From Plasticicumulans acidivorans (GTDB taxonomy: Bacteria > Pseudomonadota > Gammaproteobacteria > Competibacterales > Competibacteraceae), in contig NZ_QGTJ01000002.1 in NCBI RefSeq assembly GCF_003182095.1, positions 402,435-466,434 on the forward strand: DNA of 64,000 bases. The letters are read 5' to 3'. The notes under the pieces were generated by a model. That model did not search any database. It was given only the letters and a program-made list of their open reading frames with translations, and was not told the origin of the DNA. The translations under genes were made by a program, and so were the position numbers. Positions 1-11,915 of the stretch are shown here, in pieces (the stretch's first letter is position 1; every line of letters starts with the position of its first letter).

Positions 1-572
1 CGCTCGACTTCGAGCTCCAGGCGCTCGTGGAACTGGCGGTGGTTGGCGACGCCGGTCAGTTCGTCGGTGCGCAGCAGCTGTTGCACGCGCTCCTCGCTCA
101 GCGCCAGTTCGCGCCGCCGCTGCGCCAGCTCGGCATGGGCCGCACTGAGTTCGTCCTGCAGGGCATCGAGCTGGCGGGTGAGGCGCCCGCACTCGGCGGC
201 ATCGCGCTCGGCGAGCAGCAGCCAGCCGCCGTCGCCGGCGCGGCAGATGCGCCCCGGCAGCAAGCGCCCCGCCTCGCTGCGGCCGATCCGCAGCAGGCCG
301 CCGTAGAGCTCGGCACCGACCTCGCCGGCGCCGCTCAGGAGCCCGCTCACCGCCGGCTGCAACAGCCAGGCGCCGAGGTTCGCCGGATCGGCCACGCCGC
401 ATTCAGCGAGCAATCGTTGCAGGGCGGCATTGGCGCGGCGCAGCGTGCCGGCGGCATCGACTTCGGCGAACAGCACACCCTGCAGTGGCTCCAGCAGCCC
501 GGCCAGCAGTCCTTCGCATGCGCTGTGGGCACTCCGTTCGCTGCCCGGTCTTGGCTCCGCGTCACCGCTCAT
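1..572 (-). CDS. GGDEF diguanylate cyclase-like protein, N-terminal part (cut by window edge)
   Basis: Open minus-strand reading frame from ATG at 572 running off the left edge (190 codons visible). A GAGGTG ribosome site lies just upstream of the ATG. The first ~110 residues look like a PAS-type sensor segment. A coiled-coil stretch rich in Glu, Arg and Leu follows, and then the characteristic start of a GGDEF domain (RTDELTGVANHRQFHERL) at the very edge. GGDEF proteins make cyclic-di-GMP. The catalytic GG(D/E)EF loop lies outside the window, so activity cannot be judged. No transmembrane segment is visible, so it is probably cytoplasmic. Confidence 0.8.
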   Translation of the reverse strand, partial: MSGDAEPRPGSERSAHSACEGLLAGLLEPLQGVLFAEVDAAGTLRRANAALQRLLAECGVADPANLGAWLLQPAVSGLLSGAGEVGAELYGGLLRIGRSEAGRLLPGRICRAGDGGWLLLAERDAAECGRLTRQLDALQDELSAAHAELAQRRRELALSEERVQQLLRTDELTGVANHRQFHERLELEVE

Positions 573-652
573 TGCCACCTCACCCGTACCGTTCAAGCCC
601 AGAGTGTTGTGATTTCTAGCACACTTTTGCGTCAGCAAACCGCATCGTGGGA

Positions 653-1285
653 TCAGCTTGCATACCAGAGCACGGCAAAGAAGTGGCAGACGCTGCCGCC
701 GAGCACGCTGACGTGCCAGGCCGAGTGCCGGTACGGCCGTTCGTCGCGGAAGTAGAACCACAGGCCGCCGGTGTAGAGCAGGCCGCCGGCAAGCAGCCAG
801 CCGAGGCCGGCGCTGGGGATGCGCTCGAACGCCAGACGGCCGAACACCAGCAGCAGCCAGCCCATCACCACATAGAGGCCGACGCCGAGCTGCTGGCTCA
901 GCCGCCCGCCGAGCAGGCGCAGGGCGATGCCGAGCAGCGCCAGCCCCCAGATGATGCCGAACAGCGTCCAGCCCCAGGCGCCGTACAGCGGCCCGAGCGT
1001 GAACGGCGTGTAGGTGCCGGCGATCAGCAGGTAGATCGCGGCATGGTCGAGGCGGCAGAACACGCGCTTGGCGCGCGATTCGTGCAGCGCGTGGTAGCAC
1101 GTCGAACAGACATAAAGCAGCAGTAGGGTGACGCCAAAGGCAACCGCTGCCACCACGCTGCGCGCGCCCTGGGCCGCGGCGGAGACGACCAGCACCGGCA
1201 GGGCGGCGATGCTGGCGACGACGCCGATGCCGTGCGTGACGGCATTGGCGATTTCTTCGCCGGCCGATTGCTGTCTGTTGCCCAT
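653..1285 (-). CDS. trhA: Hemolysin III / TrhA family membrane protein (PAQR superfamily)
   Basis: 210-residue protein with about seven hydrophobic segments. It shows the PAQR pattern: a His near the N-terminus (AVTHGIG), a Ser/His cluster after TM2 (STCYHALHES), RLDHAAIYLLIAGTYTPF, and a C-terminal WHVSVLGGSVCHFFAV. These polar residues form the metal site known in the family. Bacterial members are linked to membrane energetics and fluidity; the name hemolysin is historical. The ATG at 1285 was chosen because GAGGG precedes it at a good distance and the residues further upstream are not membrane-like. It is divergent from acnA. Confidence 0.88.
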   Translation of the reverse strand: MGNRQQSAGEEIANAVTHGIGVVASIAALPVLVVSAAAQGARSVVAAVAFGVTLLLLYVCSTCYHALHESRAKRVFCRLDHAAIYLLIAGTYTPFTLGPLYGAWGWTLFGIIWGLALLGIALRLLGGRLSQQLGVGLYVVMGWLLLVFGRLAFERIPSAGLGWLLAGGLLYTGGLWFYFRDERPYRHSAWHVSVLGGSVCHFFAVLWYAS

Positions 1286-1452
1286 GACATTGCCCTCGCT
1301 CCCGCTGCGTACTGGCTCAGACCACGGCGCGCATTCGGGTTCCGGCCGCTGCGCGGACATGTCAAGGGTAAACGTTCCGCGGCGAGGGTGGTCACACCGA
1401 CATGGTTCCGCCCTCCCCGTCCGATGCTCGCGACCGAGAAGGAGTCCTCGCC

Positions 1453-4109
<2,657 letters not shown>

Positions 4110-4113
<4 letters not shown>

Positions 4114-5525
4114 ACACGCACGTCACTCCCCTGACCGATACCCGGCTGGAGCATGACAGCCTCGGCGATGTCGCCGTCGACGACGCACGGCTGTGGGGCG
4201 CGCAGACGCAGCGCTCGCTGGAGAACTTCCGCATTTCCAGCGAGCGCATGCCGGCCGAGATGATCCACGCGCTGGCGCTGGTCAAGCGCGCGGCGGCGGT
4301 CGCCAACCGCGAGCTCGGCGTGCTCGATGCCGAGCGCGCCGGTGCCATCGTCACCGCCGCCGAGGAGATCATCGCCGGCGGCCACGCCGCGGAGTTCCCG
4401 CTCAGCGTCTGGCAGACCGGCTCCGGCACGCAGACCAACATGAACCTCAACGAGGTCATCGCCAACCGTGCCAGCGAACTGCTCGGCGGCGGCCGCGGCC
4501 GGCTGCGCCGGGTGCACCCGAACGACCACGTCAACGCCGGCCAGTCCTCCAACGACGTGTTCCCGACGGCGATGAACGTCGCCGCCGTCGACGGCGTCGA
4601 GCGCCGCCTGCTGCCGGCGCTGCGCGCCCTGCGCGAGACGCTGGCGCGGCAGAGCCTGGCGGCGGCGAACATCGTCAAGATCGGCCGCACTCACCTGCAG
4701 GACGCCACGCCGCTGACGCTCGGCCAGGAAATCTCCGGCTGGGTGCAGCAGCTCGACCACGCCATCGATCACCTCGACGCCGCGCTGCCGCACGCCTGCG
4801 AGCTGGCACTCGGCGGCACCGCGGTCGGCACCGGCCTCAACACCCATCCGCGCTTCGCCGAGCTGGCCGCCGGCGAACTCGCCGCCTACACCGGGCTGCC
4901 GTTCTTCAGCGCGCCGAACAAGTTCGAGGCGCTCGCCGCGCACGATGCGCTGGTGCACCTGCACGGCGCGCTCAAGGGCCTGGCCTGCTCACTGCTGAAG
5001 ATCGCCAACGACGTGCGCTGGCTGGCCAGCGGCCCGCGCTGCGGCCTCGGCGAGCTCAGGCTGCCGGAGAACGAACCCGGCAGCTCGATCATGCCGGGCA
5101 AGGTCAATCCGACGCAGTGCGAGATGCTGACGATGGTCTGCGTGCAGGTCATGGGCAACGACGCCGCGGTCGGCTTCGCCGGCGCGCAGGGCAACTTCCA
5201 GCTCAATGTGTTCAAGCCACTGATCGCCCACAACGTGCTGCAGAGCATCCGCCTGCTCGCCGACGGCATCACCAGCTTCGATGCCCACTGTGCCGCCGGC
5301 ATGGAGCCGGAGCAGACGCGCATCGCCGAGCTGCTGGAACGCTCGCTGATGCTGGTGACAGCGCTGAGCCCGTACATCGGCTACGACGCCGCAGCGGCGA
5401 TCGCACGCCGGGCACACCGCGAGGGACTGACGCTGCGCGAGGCGGCGCTGGCCAGCGGCGAAGTCAGCGCCGAGCAGTTCGCCGCCTGGGTGCGCCCGGA
5501 GCAGATGGTCGGCCCGACCGCCTGA
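4110..5525 (+). CDS. fumC: Fumarate hydratase, class II
   Basis: 471-residue, oxygen-stable, iron-free fumarase (fumarate + water to malate). The superfamily signature [11 protein letters not shown] lies at residues 324-334, and the [14 protein letters not shown] and [16 protein letters not shown] blocks are present. Length matches FumC (about 465). It starts inside the acnA stop codon (4-bp ATGA overlap) after an AAGGAGG site, implying translational coupling. Its stop codon sits in a hairpin shared with the convergent gene on the minus strand. Confidence 0.97.
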
Positions 5526-5539
5526 GGCGGGCGCCTCAG
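5522..5539. terminator. Hairpin holding the stop codons of two convergent genes
   Basis: CTGAGGC (5522-5528), loop GGGC, GCCTCAG (5533-5539): a perfect 7-bp stem. The fumC TGA (5523-5525) is in the left arm and the TGA of the facing gene (5536-5538) in the right arm. There is no T-run, so a bidirectional terminator or 3'-end stabiliser is inferred only from the position. Confidence 0.5.
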
Positions 5540-5955
5540 ATCGTCCCGCCGTCCCAGCCGGAATGATTCCGGCGCCGGTCCCGGCCGCTGCGGCGATCGG
5601 GCTTCTGCAGCTCGAAGCGCAGGGCGGCGCGGCGGTCGACACCGCTGCGCCGCTCACCGCAGCGGCGTTCGGCGACGGACTCGTAACGGCAGGAGCAGTG
5701 CGCGCGGTCGCAGCCGTGCAGCGGCAGCGCCGGCAGCGCCGCATCACCGGCATAGAGGGTGCCGGCCTGCTGCCGGGCAGCCTGACAGGCGGCAGGCGCG
5801 GGGATGATCCGCTTTGCGCAAAAGCCGGGGTCAGCCGCCGGCGCCGGCGGCGCGGCGCCCGCCAGCGGGCGCACCGCAACCTCTGCCGGCGACGGGCCGG
5901 CCAGCCCCAGCCGTGCCAGCAGGCGATGCCACAGGGAAACCTTGCGGGGGGACAT
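5536..5955 (-). CDS. Conserved hypothetical protein with Cys/His cluster and DRR repeats
   Basis: 139-residue protein. The middle carries a GCDRAHCSCRYES segment that could bind a metal. The C-terminus has repeated Asp/Glu-Arg-Arg units (ERRSGVDRR, DRRSGRDRRR), giving a strongly basic tail. No signal peptide or membrane segment is seen. The N-terminus (SLWHRLLARLGLAGPSP) may be amphipathic. Codon use matches the neighbours and no competing frame is better, so the gene is probably real. Function is not recognised. No good ribosome site was seen before the ATG at 5955. Confidence 0.65.
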   Translation of the reverse strand: MSPRKVSLWHRLLARLGLAGPSPAEVAVRPLAGAAPPAPAADPGFCAKRIIPAPAACQAARQQAGTLYAGDAALPALPLHGCDRAHCSCRYESVAERRCGERRSGVDRRAALRFELQKPDRRSGRDRRRNHSGWDGGTI

Positions 5956-6243
5956 ATCGGATCGATCCGCAGCAGAGCCAGCGCTCCGGCCGACGATTCG
6001 GGACTCCTGCCGCGAGACTAGCGCCGCGCTCCGCGTAAAGCTTCAGGCCGGTGACGGCGGCGCAATCGTTTGCAGATTCCCCCGCCCGCACCGCGCCCTG
6101 CGGCAGCGCCCTCTGCCACGCCGGCACGCGGCATTGATCAACAAGGATTGACAGTCCCGTAGCCGGCACCGAGGCTTGATGGTCAGTGTTGCGTCCCCCC
6201 GGGCGGACATGGACGATTCATCAAGCACAGGGAGTAGCAAGGA

Positions 6244-6594
6244 ATGAGTGCCTTTTTCTTCCAGCGCATCAACGACCACATCCAGTACCTCAACCGCCTG
6301 CAGCGTGCGCTCGACAAAGCCGAGGACTTCACCTGTTCGACCTGCCACGAGTGCAAGCTCGGCATCTGGTTCGACCAGGAGGGCAAGGATGAAGTCACCG
6401 CCTGCGGCATGGACCCGCAGGCTCTCGCCGAGCCGCATACGGCGTTCCACGACGCCTGCTTCCGCGCGCTCGAATGCCGCCATGCCGGCGACGCCGCCGG
6501 CGAGCGCGCCGCCATCACCGAGATGTACAAACACTCCAACACGCTGATCAATCTGCTGATGGAGCTCGACAAGGCCGGGCAGGCGAAGAAGTGA
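6244..6594 (+). CDS. Stand-alone CZB (chemoreceptor zinc-binding) domain protein
   Basis: 116 residues. The protein matches the CZB pattern: an N-terminal His in INDHIQYLNRL, the core motif CKLGIWF (C-x-L-G-x-W), then EPHTAFHDACFRAL with two His, on a four-helix framework. In the family the Cys and three His bind zinc, and the domain is usually attached to chemoreceptors or diguanylate cyclases. Here it is alone, with extra Cys in CSTCHEC. The start follows AGGGAG. It converges on the large helicase gene with only 7 bp between stops. Confidence 0.8.
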   Translation: MSAFFFQRINDHIQYLNRLQRALDKAEDFTCSTCHECKLGIWFDQEGKDEVTACGMDPQALAEPHTAFHDACFRALECRHAGDAAGERAAITEMYKHSNTLINLLMELDKAGQAKK

Positions 6595-6601
6595 CGAGCC
6601 G

Positions 6602-9600
6602 CTAGCCGGCGACCACGATCTCCACCCACGGCAGACGCCAGCGCGACAGGCGGCGGCGGCCGCGACTGGGTTCTTCTTCGTCCTCCTCCCGCCGCCAGAC
6701 CAGCGCCAGCAGGCGTGCACGGATGATGTTCTCCAGCCGCGGCGCCCACTGCTGGCAGGCTTTCTTCGACAGGCGGGCCAGACGGCGGCCCTGAACGTCG
6801 AGCACGAAGATCTGCTCGCCGACGGCCTGCAGGCTGACGGCATCGCCCGGCTGCGCCGCGGCGAGCGCGGCGTGGATCGGCGCGCCGGCCGCGAAGTTGG
6901 CGGCATAGCTCAGGTAGAGATCCTCGAAGGTCAGCCGCTCGATGCGCCGATCGAGCACCGCCGGCGGCAGCTCGACGAGCGCTGGCGTGCGCTCCAGGCA
7001 ATCCCCGGCGCGCAGCTCGACCAGCGCCGGCGCCAGAGCATCGGCGCGCGCGCACAGTGTCAGGCTGGCGCGCGCGCGCGTCATCGCCACGTAGTACAGC
7101 CGCCGCTCGGCCTCGGCATCGTGGTCTTCACCGCGCACCCGCCAGTCACCGAGCACGATGACGTGATCGAACTCCAGCCCCTTGGCCGAATGCGCACTGC
7201 CGAGATAGACACCGGCGCCGTGGCGCAGGCCGCGCCGCGCCTCGTCCAGCCACTGCGTGAGCGCATCGAGCAGCAGCGCGGCAGGGATGCCGGCCGGCGC
7301 GGCCGCCGGGTCGTCGTCAGCGCCGTCGACCGGCGCAGCACGCTCGGCCGCCAGCTCGGCGAACAATTCGACGAGGCCGGCGCGCCACGGCAGCGCGGCG
7401 GGCAGCGGCGCCACCAGCGCCTGCAGCTCGACCAGACCGAGGCCGGCGGCGCGCAGCCGATCGAGCAGATCGACGATCTCGCAGACCCGCCACGGTGACG
7501 GCAGCTCGTCTTTGCCGGCATTCCAGCGCAGCGGTATGCCGAGGTGATCGAGCGCGGCGCGCAGCGCCAGCAGTTCCTGACGGGTGCGGGCCAGCACCGC
7601 ACAGCGCTCCCAGGCCAGCGCCGGATCGAGCCGGTGCAGGCGCTGCAGTTCGGCGGCGACGGCGCGCGCCTGCGCCCGGCCGTCGGCGACGCGCAGGATC
7701 TGCACCCGCCCCTGCGTCAGCGGATCACCGGCACCCCAGGCGCCGCCGGCGGCGGCACCGGCGCGGGCCTGATCGATGCGGATCGGCTGCGCGGTCTTCA
7801 TGCGCTCGCGGTTGTGCGCGATCAGGCGGTTGGCGGCGGCGATGATGTGTGCGCTGGAGCGGTAGTTCTCGACCAGAAAATGCTGCTCGGCGGCATAGTC
7901 GGTGGCGAAGCGGCGGATGAATTCGACGCTGGCCTCGCGGAAGGCATAGATGTTCTGGTCGTCGTCGCCGACGGCAAGGATCGACAGCTTGTGCTCACCC
8001 TCGTCGAGCGTGCGCCCGGCCAGCGCCGAGATCAGCGCGTACTGCTGCGCGTCGATGTCCTGATATTCGTCGACGAGGATGTGCTGGTAGCCGGCCAGCA
8101 GACGCTCGCGCAGCTCGTCGCCGGCGGCGCCGATCAGTTCGCGCTCGCCGTTGAGCAGCGCGGTGGCCTCGCTGAGCAGCGCGCCGAAATCAATCTCCTC
8201 GCGCGCCTGGCCGTCGAGCGCGCGACCGCACAGCGCCAGCGCCAGGCCGTGGAAGGTGCGCACCGTCACCGCACGCGCCTCGCGGCCGATCAGCTGCAGC
8301 AGACGCCGGCGCAGGTCGAGCGCGGCGTGGTGGTTGTAGCAGAGCACCAGCACCGCCCGCGGCGGCACCCGCAGCACGCGCAGCAGGTACGCGACGCGGT
8401 GCACGACGACACGACTCTTGCCGGAGCCGGGGCCGGCGAGGATCAGCAGGTTGCGTTCGGCCGGCGCGGCGACGATGGCCTGCTGCAGCGGATTGCCGAG
8501 CGCTTCGACGATCTCGTAGAACGACTCCGGCGCGGTCGGCCGCTTCAGCTCCTGCTCACGGCCGGCGAAGTAGCGCCTGATGAAGCTCTTGCGCTCCATC
8601 TCGAAGTAATCGCGCAGCAGCGCCAGCGCGCGCTGCATTTCCTGCAGCGCCAGACGAGCGTATTCGGCCATCACGTGGATCTGCAGGATGCGCTCGCGGT
8701 AATGCTCGCCGAGCGGCGCGTAGTCGCCGGCACCGTAGCGGCGGCCGCGCGCCTCGGGCAGCACGCGCACGGTCATTGCGCTGCGAAATACCGCCAGCCC
8801 CTGCTGCAGCACGATGATGCGCTGCTCGTGCAGGTAGAGCAGCGCGCACTCGATCGCCGCCAGCGGATCGCGCAACTGCTGGCCGAGCAGCAGATCGGTC
8901 GCCACCACCGCGCGCAGGTCTTCGAGGCCGAATTCGACCAGCGTCTCGCCACTGCCGGGACCGTCGGCCACACGCCTGAGCAGGCAGTCGAGCAGCAGCG
9001 TGGCGATGCCGTGGCGCACGCTGGCGGTGGTGACGATGTTGTCCCAGCTGCGCCGCGGCCAGATCTGCAGGCGCTCGTGGCCGGCGGCGCGCAGCTTCAG
9101 GCTGGCGATCTGGCGCTCGGCGAGGCCGAGGCCGTCACGCGCCAGCGAGCCGAGCAGCTTGCGCAGCAGCTCGGTATCGCTGGGCAGTCCGGCATCGCAC
9201 AGGCGCTGGTTGAGCAGGCGCAGCTCCAGCGGTTGCCAGCCGGCCTCGGCGGCATCGGGCGCCGCCTCGCGCAGCAGCTCGAGCAGTGCCCGCTCGATGC
9301 GGATAATCTGCTCCAGCCGCGCCTTGGCACCGAGCCGGCCGCCGCCGCCGCGCGGCTGCACCCAAGCGCTGAGCTGCAGGCCGGCGCGCAGCAGGCCGGC
9401 GCGCTGCATGTCATCGAGCAGGCGCAGGATCGGCTTCGGCGGCGTGCCGTCCTGCGGGCGCAGCGCCGGCAGCTGCGCCAGCTCGTCGGTGCTCAAGCCC
9501 TCGTCGGGCGCGCACTGCCACAGCGCCAGCAGCACCGCCTCCCAGCGCGCGATCTCGGCCTGCGGCAGCTTGAGCTGCGCCATCTTGTCGCGCGCTTCGA

Positions 9601-11800
9601 GCAGCGAGCGCACCAGCGGCACGCCCTGGAACACGCGGATGTGGTTCTCGTCGCGGCTGACGAAGCCGGCACGCTCCAGCCAGGCGATCGCCATGCGCAC
9701 GCGGGTATCGGCGTCGCGCTCGTCGGCATCGAAGCTGAGGCCGAAGTCACCGACGTTGAGCAGCTCGCCGGCGGTGGTCACTACCGGCCGTTCCGGGTGC
9801 TTCTGCTGCAGCCGGCGCAGCGCGCGCAGGATGGCGACGATGTCGCCCTGGCGCAGCTCGCTGCGGGCGCTCTGCAGGAACTGACGCTCGACGTCGTCCT
9901 TGGCGAACAGCAGCACGCAGTCGGCATCGGCGCGATCACGGCCGGCGCGGCCGGCTTCCTGCAGGTAATTTTCCAGCGAGCCGGGCACGTCGGCATGCAC
10001 CACCAGGCGCACGTTTTCCTTGTCGATGCCCATGCCGAAGGCGTTGGTGGCACAGATCACCTGCGTCTCACCGCGCAGGAAGGCCTCCTGGATCGCGCGC
10101 TTGCGCGGCGCCTCCAGCCCGGCATGAAAGGCTTGCGCCGCCCAGTCCTGCCCGGCGAGGAATTCGGCGGTCTGCTCGCTGTGCTTGCGCGTGGTGCAGT
10201 AGACCACCGCCGCCCCCTCGCGGGTGCCGAGGTGTTCGCGCAGCAGGCCGTCGATGCGCGGGTATTTCTCCGCCTCGCTGACCTCCTGCACGGCAAAGCG
10301 CAGGTTCGCGCGCTCGGTGCCACCGGGGAACAGCGCCAGCTCCGTGCTCAACTCGCGGCGGAAGTGCTCGCGGATTTCGTCGACCACCTCGGGCTTGGCG
10401 GTGGCGGTCAGCGCCAGCACCGGCGCGGCCTGCAGCGGGTGGCGGGTGTTGAATTCGCGGATGAAACGCGCGCAGTAGAGGTAATCGGTGCGGAAATCGT
10501 GCCCCCATTTCGCCAGGCAGTGCGCCTCGTCGAAGATCCACAGGCCGATCTCGCGGCTGGCCAGCACCTTGGCAAAGCCCGGGTTGCGGAATTGCTCGGG
10601 AGCGACGTAGAGCAGCGCGATGTCGCCGAGGCGCACGCGTTCGAGCAGCGCGCCGCGCTCCGGCGGCGTCAGCTCGCCGTAGAGCGCGCCGGCCAGCTCG
10701 GCGCCGAGGCGCCGGGTCAGGCCGTCGACCTGGTCTTTCATCAGCGCGCGCAGCGGCGAGACCACCACGCTGAGCGCGCCCCGGCGCTGGTAGAGCGCCA
10801 GCGCCGGCAGCTGGAAGCACAGCGACTTGCCGCCGCCGGTCGGCAGGATGCCGAGCAGCGAGCCGCCCGCCATCGCGTGGCTGACGATCGCCTGCTGCAG
10901 GCTGCTGCCGTCGGCGGCGGCCGGCTCGGCACGAAACGCGTCGTAGTCGAACCAGTGCTTGAGCTGCTCCTGCGGGGAATGCGCGCTGCGGCACCAGCGG
11001 CACTCCGGGTCGCGGCAGGGCTGGTCGCGCAGCCGGCGCACGATCTCGCCGAGCTGCGGAAAACGCAGGCGCAGCCACGGTGGCAGCACCGAGTTGCCGC
11101 CGGCGACGCGCAGCCAGGCAACCAGCCAGCCGAGCAGCGGCCGCTGCCGTGCATCGGCGAGCAGCGGCGCCGTCACCGCCAGCCACTGCTGACGGCAGAC
11201 GCGGCCATCGAGCAGCTGGCGCAGCGCGGCGCGCACATCGCTCTGCGGGCAGGCACCGAGCTGCTGCCAGAGCGCGACGAAGGCCGCCGCCGAGGCGCCC
11301 TCGCGGCCCAGCTCGGCATCGCGGTAGACGTGATAGAGCAGATCGATCCAGGCGCTGTCGGCCCGCGCCTGCTCGGCGAGTGCGGCGTACTGCTCACGAA
11401 ACAGCTGCGCCGACAGGCGGGCGTCGGCCAGCGGGTCGTTGGCCGCCGAGCGCACCAGTTTGTAGTCCTTGACCAGCGCGTGGTACGGGTTTTCCGGGTG
11501 CGCCAGCGGCGACAGGTACAGCGTGTCGAGCACCGGCAGCGCCAGCAGCGGATGCGCCGGCGCCAGCGCGCGCAGCAGCGGCAGATCGTGATCGAGCAGG
11601 TTGTGGCCGAGCAGCCAGCGCGCCTCGCGGCCGAACTCGGCCAGCGCCGCCAGCGCCTCGGCCTGATCGAAGCGCGCGCCGGCGCCGCCGCGGCGAAATT
11701 CCGCACCGCGCCACAGCGCACCGATCGCGAACAGCCGGCCGTCCGGGGTCGCCTCGAAATCCAGCCAGAGCGCGTCGTCGAGTAAGGGAAGCGTTTCCAT
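6602..11800 (-). CDS. Giant exonuclease-RecQ-UvrD fusion helicase
   Basis: 1732 residues. The order of domains is: (1) a 3'-5' exonuclease-like fold, residues ~1-180 (LWLDFEATPDGRLFAIG, later LLGHNLLDHDLPLL); (2) a Cys cluster PCRDPECRWCR just before the helicase; (3) a RecQ-type SF2 core with Walker A TGGGKS at 321-326 and DEAH at 424-427, plus an ATNAFGMGIDKENVRLVVH motif; (4) a long linker; (5) a UvrD/Rep SF1 core with GPGSGKS at 1123-1129, VDEYQD near 1243, GDDDQNIYAFR and YVAMTRARA. A role in DNA repair or recombination is inferred. ATG 11800 is the most domain-like start; ATG 11809 is an alternative and neither has a strong ribosome site. Confidence 0.9.
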   Translation of the reverse strand: METLPLLDDALWLDFEATPDGRLFAIGALWRGAEFRRGGAGARFDQAEALAALAEFGREARWLLGHNLLDHDLPLLRALAPAHPLLALPVLDTLYLSPLAHPENPYHALVKDYKLVRSAANDPLADARLSAQLFREQYAALAEQARADSAWIDLLYHVYRDAELGREGASAAAFVALWQQLGACPQSDVRAALRQLLDGRVCRQQWLAVTAPLLADARQRPLLGWLVAWLRVAGGNSVLPPWLRLRFPQLGEIVRRLRDQPCRDPECRWCRSAHSPQEQLKHWFDYDAFRAEPAAADGSSLQQAIVSHAMAGGSLLGILPTGGGKSLCFQLPALALYQRRGALSVVVSPLRALMKDQVDGLTRRLGAELAGALYGELTPPERGALLERVRLGDIALLYVAPEQFRNPGFAKVLASREIGLWIFDEAHCLAKWGHDFRTDYLYCARFIREFNTRHPLQAAPVLALTATAKPEVVDEIREHFRRELSTELALFPGGTERANLRFAVQEVSEAEKYPRIDGLLREHLGTREGAAVVYCTTRKHSEQTAEFLAGQDWAAQAFHAGLEAPRKRAIQEAFLRGETQVICATNAFGMGIDKENVRLVVHADVPGSLENYLQEAGRAGRDRADADCVLLFAKDDVERQFLQSARSELRQGDIVAILRALRRLQQKHPERPVVTTAGELLNVGDFGLSFDADERDADTRVRMAIAWLERAGFVSRDENHIRVFQGVPLVRSLLEARDKMAQLKLPQAEIARWEAVLLALWQCAPDEGLSTDELAQLPALRPQDGTPPKPILRLLDDMQRAGLLRAGLQLSAWVQPRGGGGRLGAKARLEQIIRIERALLELLREAAPDAAEAGWQPLELRLLNQRLCDAGLPSDTELLRKLLGSLARDGLGLAERQIASLKLRAAGHERLQIWPRRSWDNIVTTASVRHGIATLLLDCLLRRVADGPGSGETLVEFGLEDLRAVVATDLLLGQQLRDPLAAIECALLYLHEQRIIVLQQGLAVFRSAMTVRVLPEARGRRYGAGDYAPLGEHYRERILQIHVMAEYARLALQEMQRALALLRDYFEMERKSFIRRYFAGREQELKRPTAPESFYEIVEALGNPLQQAIVAAPAERNLLILAGPGSGKSRVVVHRVAYLLRVLRVPPRAVLVLCYNHHAALDLRRRLLQLIGREARAVTVRTFHGLALALCGRALDGQAREEIDFGALLSEATALLNGERELIGAAGDELRERLLAGYQHILVDEYQDIDAQQYALISALAGRTLDEGEHKLSILAVGDDDQNIYAFREASVEFIRRFATDYAAEQHFLVENYRSSAHIIAAANRLIAHNRERMKTAQPIRIDQARAGAAAGGAWGAGDPLTQGRVQILRVADGRAQARAVAAELQRLHRLDPALAWERCAVLARTRQELLALRAALDHLGIPLRWNAGKDELPSPWRVCEIVDLLDRLRAAGLGLVELQALVAPLPAALPWRAGLVELFAELAAERAAPVDGADDDPAAAPAGIPAALLLDALTQWLDEARRGLRHGAGVYLGSAHSAKGLEFDHVIVLGDWRVRGEDHDAEAERRLYYVAMTRARASLTLCARADALAPALVELRAGDCLERTPALVELPPAVLDRRIERLTFEDLYLSYAANFAAGAPIHAALAAAQPGDAVSLQAVGEQIFVLDVQGRRLARLSKKACQQWAPRLENIIRARLLALVWRREEDEEEPSRGRRRLSRWRLPWVEIVVAG

Positions 11801-11915
11801 ACGCAGCATCCACAGGCGGGGAAATCGGCAATGATGTTTGAAGGTATGGACTGCCGTCACGCAAACGTCACGCGGACAGCTATAGTCGCGCCGCCCCGCC
11901 GCCGAGCCCGTTTAC

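Noticed and set aside
7544..11785. A 1413-codon open frame on the plus strand opposite the giant helicase
   Set aside because: Antisense frame kept open by very high GC; composition is Ala/Arg/Gln/Gly-rich without domains, while the minus strand has intact helicase motifs.
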